Positions 32,933 through 42,126 of a stretch of 64,000 nt of DNA are shown here, piece after piece. The stretch lies in NCBI RefSeq assembly GCF_010499245.1, contig NZ_JAAGOW010000004.1, positions 806,001 to 870,000 on the forward strand. Reading direction: 5' to 3'. Position 1 is the stretch's first letter; each line of letters begins with the position of its first letter. A program made the translations under genes and the position numbers. The notes below the pieces were generated by a model. It saw only the letters and a list, made by a program, of their open reading frames with translations. It ran no database searches and was not told the DNA's origin. The stretch comes from Variovorax sp. WS11 (lineage in GTDB: Bacteria; Pseudomonadota; Gammaproteobacteria; Burkholderiales; Burkholderiaceae_C).

Positions 32933-33907
32933 ATGACGAAGACACCAGCAATGCCAGGGCGCCTCGAGGTGGAAACCCGTGGCTCTGTATTGATCGCGCG
33001 ACTCGAGGGCGGGCCGCACGGGCTGATGGGGTTGAACATGGCCATGGAGTTGGCGTCCCTGGTGGACAAGGTGGAGTCCGATGCGGCGGTCAGGGCGGTG
33101 GTCCTCACCGGCACGCATGCCGGGCGCTTCATCGGCCATGCCGACGTACGTTGGCTTCAAGAGGGCGGCAAGAGTATTCCGAAGGTTGGGCGCGGCACTG
33201 CATCGGTGATCGCCCGTGTCGCCAAGAAGGTCCGAGGGATGCCGCCGCTGGCGGCCGCGGCATCTGTCACGCCGCTGGAGGGCGGCATGCAACTGGACCA
33301 GTTGCACGACACCTTCCTGCGCATGAACCGCTGCGGCGTCCTTTTTGTCGCGGCTCTGAACGGGTCCGCGCTGGGCCTGGGTAGCGAACTCGCGCAGGCT
33401 TGCGATGTGCGTCTGATGGCGGATGGGGACTTCTTCATCGGCCAGCCCGAGGTGCTCCTGGGCATCCTTCCAGGCGGCGGCGGAACGCAGCGCCTGACCC
33501 GTCTGGTCGGCGCCCATCGCGCCCTCATGATGATGCTCGAAGGCCGGCCGGTGCCGCCCGCTAAGGCCCTCGAGATTGGCCTGATCGATGAAGTCGTGCC
33601 CGCGGACGCGCTGCTGGGCCGGGCCATCGAGTTGGCCGGGTACCTGGGGTCGCGTCCTCGCGATTCCGTTGCCGCGATCAAACGTGCGGTCTACCTCGGC
33701 GGGTCAATGACCCTCGATGAGGGCCTGCATTTGGAGCGCACCGAGTTCATCAAGATTGCCCCTTCCGCGACAGCGCAATCGCTGATGGTCGGCTACCTCG
33801 ATCGCACAGCACACGATGGCGACCTGCCGCTCTACGCCCCCGCGATCTACGACGAAGCGCTCGCCGAAGGCCGCTTCCCCCTGCAGGAAAACAAGGCCCC
33901 GAAATGA
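32933..33907 (+). CDS. Enoyl-CoA hydratase/isomerase family protein (long form)
   Basis: A 324-residue crotonase-fold protein, about 60 residues longer than usual. The start at 32933 is preceded by CAGGAG. The first oxyanion strand is AVRAVVLTGTHAGRFIGHADV; an insertion (about 85-125) precedes AALNGSALGLGSELAQACDV and FIGQPEVLLGILPGGGGTQRL. The stop overlaps the next gene (ATGA), so it is coupled to the hydrolase. It is the first gene of a TetR-controlled CoA-dependent operon. Confidence 0.88.
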   Translation: MTKTPAMPGRLEVETRGSVLIARLEGGPHGLMGLNMAMELASLVDKVESDAAVRAVVLTGTHAGRFIGHADVRWLQEGGKSIPKVGRGTASVIARVAKKVRGMPPLAAAASVTPLEGGMQLDQLHDTFLRMNRCGVLFVAALNGSALGLGSELAQACDVRLMADGDFFIGQPEVLLGILPGGGGTQRLTRLVGAHRALMMMLEGRPVPPAKALEIGLIDEVVPADALLGRAIELAGYLGSRPRDSVAAIKRAVYLGGSMTLDEGLHLERTEFIKIAPSATAQSLMVGYLDRTAHDGDLPLYAPAIYDEALAEGRFPLQENKAPK

Positions 33908-34833
33908 ACGCCTTGATCCAGTCCCCCGCCGCAACCGGCGCCTTCACCCGGCACGACGTCCGCTTCGACTCAGGCGAAACCTACTGTTCGGCTTGGCTCT
34001 ACCTGCCCGTCGGCGTGGAGCGTCCGCCAGTCGTTGTCCTCGGTCACGGCCTGGGTGCGATCCGCGAGATGCGCCTCGACGCCTTCTCCGAGCGCTTCGC
34101 GGCCGCGGGCATCGCCACGCTGGCCTTCACCTATCGGTACTTCGGCGACAGCGGTGGCGAACCCCGGCAGCTGATGTCGGTCAAACGACAGCTTGCGGAC
34201 TGGGAGGCGGCGTTGGCCTTCGTCAAGCGCCGCGCTGATGTCGACGGCAGTCGCCTCGCCGTCTGGGGCAGCTCGTTCGGCGGCGGCCATGCGATCACGG
34301 TGGCCAGCCGGCATCCCGAGTTGCGCGCTGCCGTGAGCCAATGCCCATTCACCGACGGTTTGGCCTCTGCTGCCGCGCTGGGCCTGAAAGGCTCGCTGAA
34401 GGTCACTCCGGTCGTCCTGCGTGACTTCGCAGCCAAGCTCTTGGGGCGACCGCCAGTGATGGTGCCTATCACCGCTGCGCCAGGCCAGCCAGCCTTGATG
34501 AACGCGCATGACGCGCTGCCGGGCTATCTGGCACTGATGCCGAAGGGCATGAGCTTCGTCAATTACGTGGCCGCGAGGGTGATTCCCGAGATTGGCACCT
34601 ACCGCCCTGGGCTCTCCGCCGCCAGGGTGAAGTGCCCGATCCTGTTCTGCGTCAGCAACTCCGACACGGTGACGCCACCGGGTCGGACCTTGAAACTCGC
34701 GCGCCGCGCGCCGCGCGGCGAGATCAAGCGCTACGACGCCGGCCACTTCGACTTCTACAAGGGCCACGCGTTTGAGCAATTGGTGTTCGACCAGACACGC
34801 TTCCTGACCCAGCACCTGCTCGGCCCCCGCTAG
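33904..34833 (+). CDS. Alpha/beta hydrolase (dienelactone-hydrolase/peptidase-like)
   Basis: A 309-residue hydrolase that overlaps the hydratase stop by 4 bp. GHGLGAIREMRLDAF, the nucleophile elbow GSSFGG (Ser ~118), Asp in SNSDTVTP and His in DAGHFDFYKG form the catalytic set. Similar proteins appear in steroid, terpenoid and polyketide-acid degradation clusters, where they may cleave esters, lactones or thioesters. The exact substrate is unknown. Confidence 0.85.
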   Translation: MNALIQSPAATGAFTRHDVRFDSGETYCSAWLYLPVGVERPPVVVLGHGLGAIREMRLDAFSERFAAAGIATLAFTYRYFGDSGGEPRQLMSVKRQLADWEAALAFVKRRADVDGSRLAVWGSSFGGGHAITVASRHPELRAAVSQCPFTDGLASAAALGLKGSLKVTPVVLRDFAAKLLGRPPVMVPITAAPGQPALMNAHDALPGYLALMPKGMSFVNYVAARVIPEIGTYRPGLSAARVKCPILFCVSNSDTVTPPGRTLKLARRAPRGEIKRYDAGHFDFYKGHAFEQLVFDQTRFLTQHLLGPR

Positions 34834-34877
34834 GCGGACCCGAGCGCAAATTCGTCGACTTTCTGGAGTGAACAACG

Positions 34878-36338
34878 ATGCGATTTTCCATGCTTTCGGA
34901 CTCGCGCTCGGCTTTTGCGCCGGACGCGCCGTGCATCGCGGATGCCGGCACTGCCTTGTCTAATAACGAGTTTCATTCTCGCGTCCTCGCCGCGGCGGGC
35001 GCCTTTGCGTCCCTGGGGATTGGCACGGGCGACGTCGTCGCTCTCATGCTGCCCAATCAGATTGAGTTTGCCGTGGCGATGTTCGCCGTCTGGCGCCTGG
35101 GGGCGGCGATGACGCCGATCAATCCCGGCCTCACCGTCAAGGAGGCGAGCCATCAAATCGCCGACTCGCGTGCGAAGCTGATCGTCAATGGCAGCGGCGA
35201 ACCGGTCGTTGCGGACGTGCCCACCATGTCGGTGGCGGCATTGCAGTATGGGCCGCGCTACGCGGGCACACCAGTCGATGACCCGGCCGCATTGGCGTTG
35301 CTGATCTACACCAGCGGCACGACCGGCTTGCCCAAGGGCGTGATGCTGGACCACGCCAATATCGAGGCCATGACGGACATGGGGCGCCAAGCGCTCAGGG
35401 TCACGACCGCTGACCACTGCCTGCTGGTGCTGCCGCTGTTCCACGTCAATGGCATTGTGGTGAGCATCCTGACGCCGCTGGCGAGTGGCGGGCGAGTCAC
35501 CATCCGTCGGCGCTTCGACATCGAGACCTTCTTCGGTGACGTCGAGCAACTGCGACCGACGTACTTCTCCGCGGTGCCGACGATCTACGCCATCCTCAAT
35601 GCTCTGCCCACCACCGTGCGGCCCGACACCTCCAGCCTGCGTTTTGGCGTATGCGGCGCGGCGCCTGCGTCAGCGGACCTGCTCAAGAACTTCGAAGCGC
35701 GCTACGGGTTCCCGCTGGTCGAGGGTTACGGGCTATCTGAGGGTACCTGCGCCTCGACCCTCAATCCCATCGACGGTCTGCGCAAGCCCGGTTCCGTTGG
35801 TCTGCCTTTTCCCGGGCAACGCATCGCGATCGCCGACTCGTACGGAAGGCATATGCCCCCGGGCGCCACGGGCGAGGTGCTGGTGCAAGGCCCCAACGTC
35901 ATGCGTGGCTACCTTGGGAAGCCCGAGGAAACAGCAAAGACAGTTATCGACGGCTGGCTGCACACGGGTGACATCGGCCGCATCGACGCAGACGGTTATT
36001 TGTCCATCGTCGGGCGCTTGAAGGAAATGATCATCCGCGGCGGTGAGAACATTTATCCGAAGGAGATCGAGGACGTGCTCCACGACTTCCCCGGCGTGCT
36101 GGAGGCGGCAGTAATCGGCGCGCCGCACGAGACGCTGGGCGAGATCGTTGTCGCCTACATCGCGTTCCGCCCGAATGCCAAGGGCAGCTCGGACGCTTTG
36201 AATGAACACTGTGCTGACCGCCTGACGCGCGTCAAGCGGCCCGCGACCATCCTCGTCGCCGATAGCCTGCCGAAGAACGCTATGGGCAAGATCGACAAGC
36301 CGAAGCTTCGCCAGCTGGCCAAGGAGCTGGTCGGATGA
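34878..36338 (+). CDS. Acyl-CoA synthetase (AMP-forming)
   Basis: A 486-residue ANL-family ligase. YTSGTTGLPKGVML is the P-loop (A3), GYGLSEGTC is A5, TGDIGRIDADGYLSIVGRLKEMI carries the A7/A8 hinge and KNAMGKIDKP carries the A10 lysine. It activates a carboxylic acid as an acyl-CoA using ATP. The length is at the short end of the family, with a compact N-terminus. It overlaps the SDR gene by 4 bp (ATGA). It probably supplies the CoA ester handled by the hydratase and SDR of the same operon. Confidence 0.93.
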   Translation: MRFSMLSDSRSAFAPDAPCIADAGTALSNNEFHSRVLAAAGAFASLGIGTGDVVALMLPNQIEFAVAMFAVWRLGAAMTPINPGLTVKEASHQIADSRAKLIVNGSGEPVVADVPTMSVAALQYGPRYAGTPVDDPAALALLIYTSGTTGLPKGVMLDHANIEAMTDMGRQALRVTTADHCLLVLPLFHVNGIVVSILTPLASGGRVTIRRRFDIETFFGDVEQLRPTYFSAVPTIYAILNALPTTVRPDTSSLRFGVCGAAPASADLLKNFEARYGFPLVEGYGLSEGTCASTLNPIDGLRKPGSVGLPFPGQRIAIADSYGRHMPPGATGEVLVQGPNVMRGYLGKPEETAKTVIDGWLHTGDIGRIDADGYLSIVGRLKEMIIRGGENIYPKEIEDVLHDFPGVLEAAVIGAPHETLGEIVVAYIAFRPNAKGSSDALNEHCADRLTRVKRPATILVADSLPKNAMGKIDKPKLRQLAKELVG

Positions 36339-37138
36339 GCGCGGATGCCGCGCCGCGCGGAGGCCGACCGGCGATCTTCGTGACAGGCGCAGCGTCGGGC
36401 ATCGGCCGCGCCTGCTCCGAACTGTTCGCGCGCCGCGGCTGGTTCGTCGGGCTCTACGACGTTGATGCGGAGGGCGCCGAAGCAGTTGCCGGCAGTCTAG
36501 GCGTGGGCAATGCAGTCGCGGGCGCACTCGATGTGGGTGACGCTGACGCATGGCGGAGGGCGCTGGAGGCGTTCTGGATGCACAGCGACGGACGGCTTGA
36601 CGTGCTTTTCAACAACGCCGGCATCCTTGCCTCGAGGCCGTTCGAAACCGTGGCCCTGGCGCGGCACCATGCGATGCTGGACGTGAACGTGCGGGGGATG
36701 ATCAACGGTTGCCACGGCGCCTTTCGTTACTTGCAACGTACGCCGGGTGCCCGCGTGATCAACATGGCTTCGGCCACAGCCATTTACGGCCAGCCCGACC
36801 TGGTGACCTACTCGGCAACGAAGTTTGCCGTGCGCGGGTTCACTGAAGGGCTCGATCTTGAGTGGAGCAGGTTTGGCATCCGTGTCAGCGACATCTGGCC
36901 GAGCTTCGTCAAGACCAGTATGTCGGAGGGCTTCGCTCAGCTCGCCAGCGCGAGGTCGCTGGGCATTCGTCTAGCCCCAGCCGATGTGGCAGCCGCCGTG
37001 TGGGCCTGTGCGGCGGCCAAGTCACGGATCCACAAGACTCATTGGACCGTCGGCCTGCAGGCCGCATTGTTGGCTTTCGCCACCCGCGTCGCGCCGCCTG
37101 CGCTCAGCCGCCAGGTTGTCCGGCACCTTGCTCGATGA
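36335..37138 (+). CDS. Short-chain dehydrogenase/reductase
   Basis: A 267-residue SDR with the cofactor loop TGAASGIGRA, an NNAG motif (LFNNAGIL) and the active-site series MASATAIYGQPDLVTYSATKFA. The C-terminal region ends with a hydrophobic stretch (LQAALLAFATRVAPPAL) that may bind lipid-like substrates or membrane. It is translationally coupled to the acyl-CoA ligase. It may oxidise a hydroxyacyl or alicyclic alcohol in the pathway. Confidence 0.9.
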   Translation: MSADAAPRGGRPAIFVTGAASGIGRACSELFARRGWFVGLYDVDAEGAEAVAGSLGVGNAVAGALDVGDADAWRRALEAFWMHSDGRLDVLFNNAGILASRPFETVALARHHAMLDVNVRGMINGCHGAFRYLQRTPGARVINMASATAIYGQPDLVTYSATKFAVRGFTEGLDLEWSRFGIRVSDIWPSFVKTSMSEGFAQLASARSLGIRLAPADVAAAVWACAAAKSRIHKTHWTVGLQAALLAFATRVAPPALSRQVVRHLAR

Positions 37139-37311
37139 CCCTATTGCGCTGGAGAACGGAATCACTGATGCGAAATGAATAACAGATTGAAAGACAACAA
37201 CGAATCCAATCGCAATGCGATGACACCTCGACGGAAGAATGACTTTCAATATTAATCGCCAGTCCTTCTTCCGGCTGAAGAAATTAAAAACCAAACCCGT
37301 ACGGAGACAAA

Positions 37312-38022
37312 ATGCAAGGAAAAGAACTTATCGCCGCGATCACCGCTATTGGCGCAGCGCTTCCAATCGCTTTCTCACTAAGCAGCACAGCCCATGCCGA
37401 CGATCTAGAGAACAGCATAAAAGTCGGATATGCCAAGGTCAAGTTCAGTATCAAGTCTGGAGACCTTACGGGGCCGCCGGGGACGACGCCACCTGGTCTC
37501 GGAATAGGTGTCAGGGACTTGGACGTCTTTGCCATGAGCTATGAGCGACGTCTATCCCGCAACTGGGCGGTTCAGTTCCAGGCGGGGATTCCTCCAGCCC
37601 TCACTGCCTTTGGCACAGGGAAAGCTCGAACCGTGGGAACCGTCGCGACGGCGCGCATCTGGTTTCCGACCGTCATGGCGCTCTACACGTTCACCGATTT
37701 TCCTGTCATCCGGCCATACGTAGGAATTGGTGCGACCTATACGTTCTTCACTAATCAGAAGTCGAGCAGTGCCTATACAGCCGCGGTTCAGGGGCTAAGT
37801 AGTTCCATTGACCTGAAGAGCTCTTGGGGTCCTTATGCAAGGATTGGTTTCGAGTATCCAATTAACAAAAGCTGGGGCATCAATATGGAGTATTCCACCT
37901 TTCGCATGAAAACTGTGGCAACTGTTGTCACACAGACGCCAGGTTTTGGCGCGATTTCCCGGCGCGTCGGTCTCAAGGACTCTCCGCGCATATTCGGATT
38001 GACCGTCGGATACCGGTTTTGA
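37312..38022 (+). CDS. OmpW-family outer-membrane protein
   Basis: A 236-residue protein with a signal peptide (about 1-29, cleaved near AHADD). The mature part has the alternating strands of an eight-stranded barrel, including YVGIGATYTFF, and ends GLTVGYRF with the terminal Phe needed for outer-membrane assembly. OmpW/AlkL proteins let hydrophobic substrates cross the outer membrane. It lies 173 bp after the ligase/SDR operon and just before a GMC flavoprotein, consistent with uptake of a hydrophobic growth substrate. Confidence 0.9.
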   Translation: MQGKELIAAITAIGAALPIAFSLSSTAHADDLENSIKVGYAKVKFSIKSGDLTGPPGTTPPGLGIGVRDLDVFAMSYERRLSRNWAVQFQAGIPPALTAFGTGKARTVGTVATARIWFPTVMALYTFTDFPVIRPYVGIGATYTFFTNQKSSSAYTAAVQGLSSSIDLKSSWGPYARIGFEYPINKSWGINMEYSTFRMKTVATVVTQTPGFGAISRRVGLKDSPRIFGLTVGYRF

Positions 38023-38040
38023 GCATCGAAGACGATCTCT

Positions 38041-39654
38041 GTGACCAAAGCTACATTTGACTTCGATTGGCTGGTGATCGGTTCGGGCTTCGGCGGGAGC
38101 GTCTCTGCACTGCGCCTCGCCGAAAAGGGATACCGCGTCGCAGTGATCGAGCGCGGCCGGCGCTATCGCGACGAAGACCTTCCCAGGTCGACCTGGCAGT
38201 TCCGCAAGTACCTTTGGGCGCCGGCACTGGGCCTGAAGGGCATCATGCGCATGCGTCTATTTCGCCACGTCTTCACGCCCAACCAGATCGCCGTTGGCGG
38301 TGGCAGCGTTGTTTATGGCGGAGTGCTGTACCGGGCCAAGCCGGATTTCTTTGATGACGCACAATGGCGATCGCTTGGTCGCTGGAACCAGTTACTGCAA
38401 CCGCATTACGACACAGCCGAGTACATGCTGGGCGTCAAGACGGTGCCTTTCGAGTCAGTCAACCAGCAGCTGATCCGCTCGATGGCACGACACTTCGGAA
38501 CCGAAGACACGTTCACCCGCGCGCCCACCGGCGTGTACTTTGGTGAGCCGGGCAAATCCGTCAAGGATCCTTACTTCAAAGGCGAGGGCCCCGACCGAAC
38601 CGGGTGCACGCGGTGCGGCGCGTGCCTGGTGGGCTGTCGCGTCGGCGCAGTCAATTCGTTGGAGAAGAACTACTTGTGGCTCGCGCAGAAGCGCGGCGTG
38701 CAGGTACTGGCCGAGCGCGAGGTGGTGGATGTCGCGCCGCTTGGCGCTGCCGACGGCAGCCAAGGCTACCGCGTGACCACCCAACGCCCCGGCGCCTGGT
38801 TTGCCCGAGATCGCCAGATCCTCAGCGCGCGTGGCGTGGTCTTTGCAGGAGGCACGCTCGGAACGAACGAACTGCTGGCCAATTGCAAGCACAGTGGCTC
38901 GCTGCCCCGGATCAGTGACCGTCTAGGCGAACTGGTGCGCACGAACAGCGAATCGATCCTTACTGTGCGCCTGCCCCGGGACCGCGAGACTTGGAGAGAC
39001 GTCACCGCAAGTAGCAGTGTGCACGTCAATCAGGATACCCACATTGAATTGCTCACATATGGTCGCAATGCCGACTTTGTCAGCCTGCTTTATACGGTTC
39101 TGGTCGGCGACGGCAGTCGGCTGACACGGCCACTCAAGTGGATGGGCACCATCGCCGCGCATCCACTGCGATGGCTGCAAACGCTCTGGCCGATCGGCTG
39201 GAGTCGACGGATGGTGATGCTGCTCGTGATGCAGGCCCTGGACAACGCAATCGCGCTGCGCGCGAGGAAGCGCTGGTTCGGCCGTGGCTACCGGCTCGCG
39301 ACCGAGCAAGATCGCGACAAGCCGAGCCCGACCTACATCGACATCGGCAACAGGGCCGCCCAGTGGCTGGCGCAGCAAACGGGGGGGATTGCTCAAAGCA
39401 ATGTGCTTGAGGCACTGGGCAACATTCCGACCACCGCCCACATGGTGGGAGGCGCGGTCATCGGTGCTGACGTCGAGAGCGGCGTGATAGATCGGAACCT
39501 GCGCGTTTTTGGTTACCGGAACATGCTGGTATGTGACGGTGCAGCGATGCCCGCCAATCCAGGAGTTAACCCTGCGCTGACAATCACTGCCATTTCCGAG
39601 TATGCGATGGCGCAGATTCCTGCGGCCAACTTGGAGGTGATGGCTCGTGAGTGA
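38041..39654 (+). CDS. GMC-family flavoprotein oxidoreductase (cholesterol-oxidase-like)
   Basis: A 537-residue protein with a GTG start at 38041. The FAD loop is DFDWLVIGSGFGGSVSALRL; GGGSVVYGGVLYRAKPDFF and the C-terminal GYRNMLVCDGAAMPANPGVNP complete the GMC layout seen in cholesterol-oxidase-like enzymes. A Cys cluster, CTRCGACLVGC (about 188-198), resembles the one found in several bacterial members of this subgroup. It begins 18 bp after ompW, so the two are probably co-transcribed. It may oxidise a sterol-like or other alicyclic alcohol. Confidence 0.88.
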   Translation: MTKATFDFDWLVIGSGFGGSVSALRLAEKGYRVAVIERGRRYRDEDLPRSTWQFRKYLWAPALGLKGIMRMRLFRHVFTPNQIAVGGGSVVYGGVLYRAKPDFFDDAQWRSLGRWNQLLQPHYDTAEYMLGVKTVPFESVNQQLIRSMARHFGTEDTFTRAPTGVYFGEPGKSVKDPYFKGEGPDRTGCTRCGACLVGCRVGAVNSLEKNYLWLAQKRGVQVLAEREVVDVAPLGAADGSQGYRVTTQRPGAWFARDRQILSARGVVFAGGTLGTNELLANCKHSGSLPRISDRLGELVRTNSESILTVRLPRDRETWRDVTASSSVHVNQDTHIELLTYGRNADFVSLLYTVLVGDGSRLTRPLKWMGTIAAHPLRWLQTLWPIGWSRRMVMLLVMQALDNAIALRARKRWFGRGYRLATEQDRDKPSPTYIDIGNRAAQWLAQQTGGIAQSNVLEALGNIPTTAHMVGGAVIGADVESGVIDRNLRVFGYRNMLVCDGAAMPANPGVNPALTITAISEYAMAQIPAANLEVMARE

Positions 39655-39786
39655 GGCCTTCTAGACTCGATTGCGGTGCCTGGCTCGCCCTGAAAAGTTG
39701 CTTGGATCAAGACAGCCCAAAGCCCCCATTGAAATGTGAATCGTGAAGCAATCGATCGCGTGCGCCTCTTCACGTTCCTCGCATTC

Positions 39787-39815
39787 GCGTCGTCGGCTGC
39801 CTCCCCCGACGACGC
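39787..39815. terminator. 10-bp-stem hairpin between convergent genes
   Basis: GCGTCGTCGG and CCGACGACGC form a perfect 10-bp stem around a 9-nt loop. It lies in the 219-bp gap between the convergent GMC and quinone-reductase genes. No T-run follows, so it may act as a transcript-stabilising hairpin or a weak bidirectional terminator. Confidence 0.4.
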
Positions 39816-39873
39816 TTCGGCTCTCGGCTTATGTGGAGCGATCGATGACGCCAGCCGTTAAGCGACTCGAGGT

Positions 39874-40863
39874 CTAGGACGTTGCCCAGGGCTGTAGTAC
39901 AACCTTGCCCGTTGTCTTGCGACCTTCCAAAAGGCTATGCGCTTCGGCGGCCTGAGAGAGCGGCAGAACCGTGCCCACTTGAAGTGAGAGCTTTCCGGCC
40001 ATGATGTAGCCGATGATCTCGGTCAACGTGGACATGATCATTTCCGGAAATGCGAGGTACGCGCCAATATAGAAGCTCGTTATCGTGTGATTCGGAACCG
40101 TGAGCTGCCATGGATCGATCAGTGCCGTTTTCCCGCTGGACTGGCCGATGAAGATCATTCTTCCAAACGGGGCCATCGCACTGAGCGCCTGACCGACGCT
40201 TTCACCTCCGGCGGTCTCGAGCACCACGTCCACGCCGCGGCCGTCCGTTAACTCCCGAACCTTCTCCGCCCACCCGGGCGCCGTGTAGTCGACCGATGCA
40301 TCCGCGCCGAGGCGCTCCGCGATGGCGCGCTTTTCCGGTGTGCTGGCGGCGGCGATGACTTTGCCCGCGCCATACAACTTGGCCAACTGGACGGCAAAGG
40401 AACCCAAGCCGCCGGCGGCGGCTTCGACCAGCACGCTTTCACCTGGCGCCAGCCGTGCAGCGTTGCGAAGCGTGAGAGCCGCTGTCAATCCGTGCCCCAC
40501 CAAAGCTGCCGCCTGGACAGCGCTCACGCCAGGTGGCAGTGGTACCACCGTCGCCGCGGGCACGCAGATGTATTGCGCATAGCCGCCCGCGCCCGGAGTC
40601 GCGAGGACATGTGTTCCGACCTCCATTGAAGTTACTCCGTTGCCCAAGGCGGCGATCGTGCCAGCGACCTCCGCGCCAAGAATGAATGGGACAGGCGACG
40701 GGTCCGGATAGTCGTCACCGCGTCGGCGCATGACGTCAGCGAAATTCATCCCAACGGCTTCGATCCGGACAAGGACTTCGCCTTCCTTTGGTGTTGGGTC
40801 AGGAACATCTTCATAGACGAGGACTTCAGGCCCTCCTGTCTTGTGGAACCGAACGGCTTTCAT
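39874..40863 (-). CDS. NADPH:quinone oxidoreductase family MDR protein
   Basis: A 329-residue zinc-independent medium-chain reductase. AVRFHKTGGPEVLVYEDVPD at the start, VGMNFADVMRRRGDDYPDP, and VEAAAGGLGSFAVQLAKLYGA (cofactor loop) are characteristic of QOR/zeta-crystallin relatives. It reduces quinones or enones with NADPH. It lies downstream of the alpha/beta hydrolase at 41054-41896 in the same direction (190 bp gap), so it may be driven by the promoter that carries the ATGAT-type operator. Confidence 0.9.
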   Translation of the reverse strand: MKAVRFHKTGGPEVLVYEDVPDPTPKEGEVLVRIEAVGMNFADVMRRRGDDYPDPSPVPFILGAEVAGTIAALGNGVTSMEVGTHVLATPGAGGYAQYICVPAATVVPLPPGVSAVQAAALVGHGLTAALTLRNAARLAPGESVLVEAAAGGLGSFAVQLAKLYGAGKVIAAASTPEKRAIAERLGADASVDYTAPGWAEKVRELTDGRGVDVVLETAGGESVGQALSAMAPFGRMIFIGQSSGKTALIDPWQLTVPNHTITSFYIGAYLAFPEMIMSTLTEIIGYIMAGKLSLQVGTVLPLSQAAEAHSLLEGRKTTGKVVLQPWATS

Positions 40864-41053
40864 TTTCTAACCTTTAAGTTGACTGGGCTGCGGGACCGCG
40901 TGCCTGCTGCTCCTCGGCCTCCAGAGCGAGGCGAGCGGAGGGCGAGCAACGGCGTTGGATGGGAGCGCGAGCGGTTGAGGAGCGAAGAGGGCGCCAGCCG
41001 GTCCGAGGGCGGATGCATTCGTCCAGCCCTCGAGCCGTGAGACCTTGCACCAA

Positions 41054-41896
41054 CTAGTCGTCCAGGAACTGGATCGCGTGCTTGAGGAACCGATGAGGGT
41101 ACTGAAACTGCGCACCGTGTCCTGCGTCCGGATAGATGATCAGTTCGGCGTTGGGAATATTCTGCGCAAGGTAGAAGGAGTTGATCGTCGCGATCATCAC
41201 GTCGTTGATGCCGTTCACCACCAACGTAGGCTGCGTGATCTTGCTCAGATACGCGTAGGGCGTGTCACCCGGCATCGGAGTCAGGTACGCATAGTGGGCC
41301 TCGGACTGCGCCTTCGCAACTGCCGGCGAACTGGGTGGATCCTGGTCTGCGCGAAGGTGGCGGCGCTCCCAGAACGCCAAACCTGCCTTCTTGGCTTCTT
41401 CGGATCGGCCGAAGAAAAGAAAAAGAAAGTCCTCTGCGGTTGGGACCGGATGCGGGGCCACTTCGAGCACCTTGGGATCCATCGTTGGGTTTCCGCCCCG
41501 CAGGCCCGTGCCGACGAGCATGAGCTTGCGGACCAATTCAGGATGGCGCAATGTCACTTCCTGGACTTGGAATCCCCCGATCGAAAAGCCGATCAGATCT
41601 ACCTTGGACAGACCGAGGGCCCTGATGACCGCGGCAATGTCATCGGCCATCTCCTCCATGTTGTTGCGTGGCGTGCCCGACGACGAGGCGATACCGCGGC
41701 CGTTGAAAAGGATGACTTCTCGCCCTGCAGCTAGGCCGTCCGTGATGATAGGGTCCCAATGATCCATGCCGCCCCGGAAATGCTGGACAAAGAACAGCGG
41801 GACGCCGGACCTCTTTCCCCATCGGCGGTAGGCGAAACGGTCGCCGTCCACCTCGATGAACCGTGTCGGCGTGTTCAGGTGGTTTTCATTCATCAA
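41054..41896 (-). CDS. Alpha/beta hydrolase with ATGAT-type operator
   Basis: A 280-residue hydrolase with nucleophile elbow GFSIGG, Asp in NGINDVMI and His in PDAGHGAQFQYPHRF. It is related to the acuI-operon hydrolase at 31211-32068. The start at 41896 has a nearby GGAGC ribosome site. A perfect 18-bp palindrome lies 28 bp upstream and matches the operators of both acuI modules, so this gene probably belongs to the same regulon. The substrate is unknown. Confidence 0.88.
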   Translation of the reverse strand: MMNENHLNTPTRFIEVDGDRFAYRRWGKRSGVPLFFVQHFRGGMDHWDPIITDGLAAGREVILFNGRGIASSSGTPRNNMEEMADDIAAVIRALGLSKVDLIGFSIGGFQVQEVTLRHPELVRKLMLVGTGLRGGNPTMDPKVLEVAPHPVPTAEDFLFLFFGRSEEAKKAGLAFWERRHLRADQDPPSSPAVAKAQSEAHYAYLTPMPGDTPYAYLSKITQPTLVVNGINDVMIATINSFYLAQNIPNAELIIYPDAGHGAQFQYPHRFLKHAIQFLDD

Positions 41897-41923
41897 TAGC
41901 TCCTTGGGTTGCGAAGGTTCATA

Positions 41924-41941
41924 ATATGATGCGCATCATAT
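41924..41941. promoter_or_regulatory. Perfect 18-bp palindrome containing ATGAT-N4-ATCAT
   Basis: ATATGATGCGCATCATAT is fully self-complementary. It lies 28 bp upstream of the hydrolase start and is the strongest copy of the motif seen at 25950, 26595, 59032 and 59038. No TetR gene is adjacent, so control would be by a regulator encoded elsewhere, most simply one of the two acuI-linked TetRs. Confidence 0.72.
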
Positions 41942-42126
41942 GAAGACGGAACCGGCTTTTGATGATGACCATAATGAATATAGGGCCTTCCCACTGCGAA
42001 AGAGGCAAGATGACGGTGTCACGGAAGAAGATGTCTGTGAAATGCTCGGCCGTTGCGTCGATCGCCCTGGTGCATCGGGTGTGGGAGTGAGTTCGTGGGC
42101 CTTTGATCGCGGCGGGAAGAACCTTG

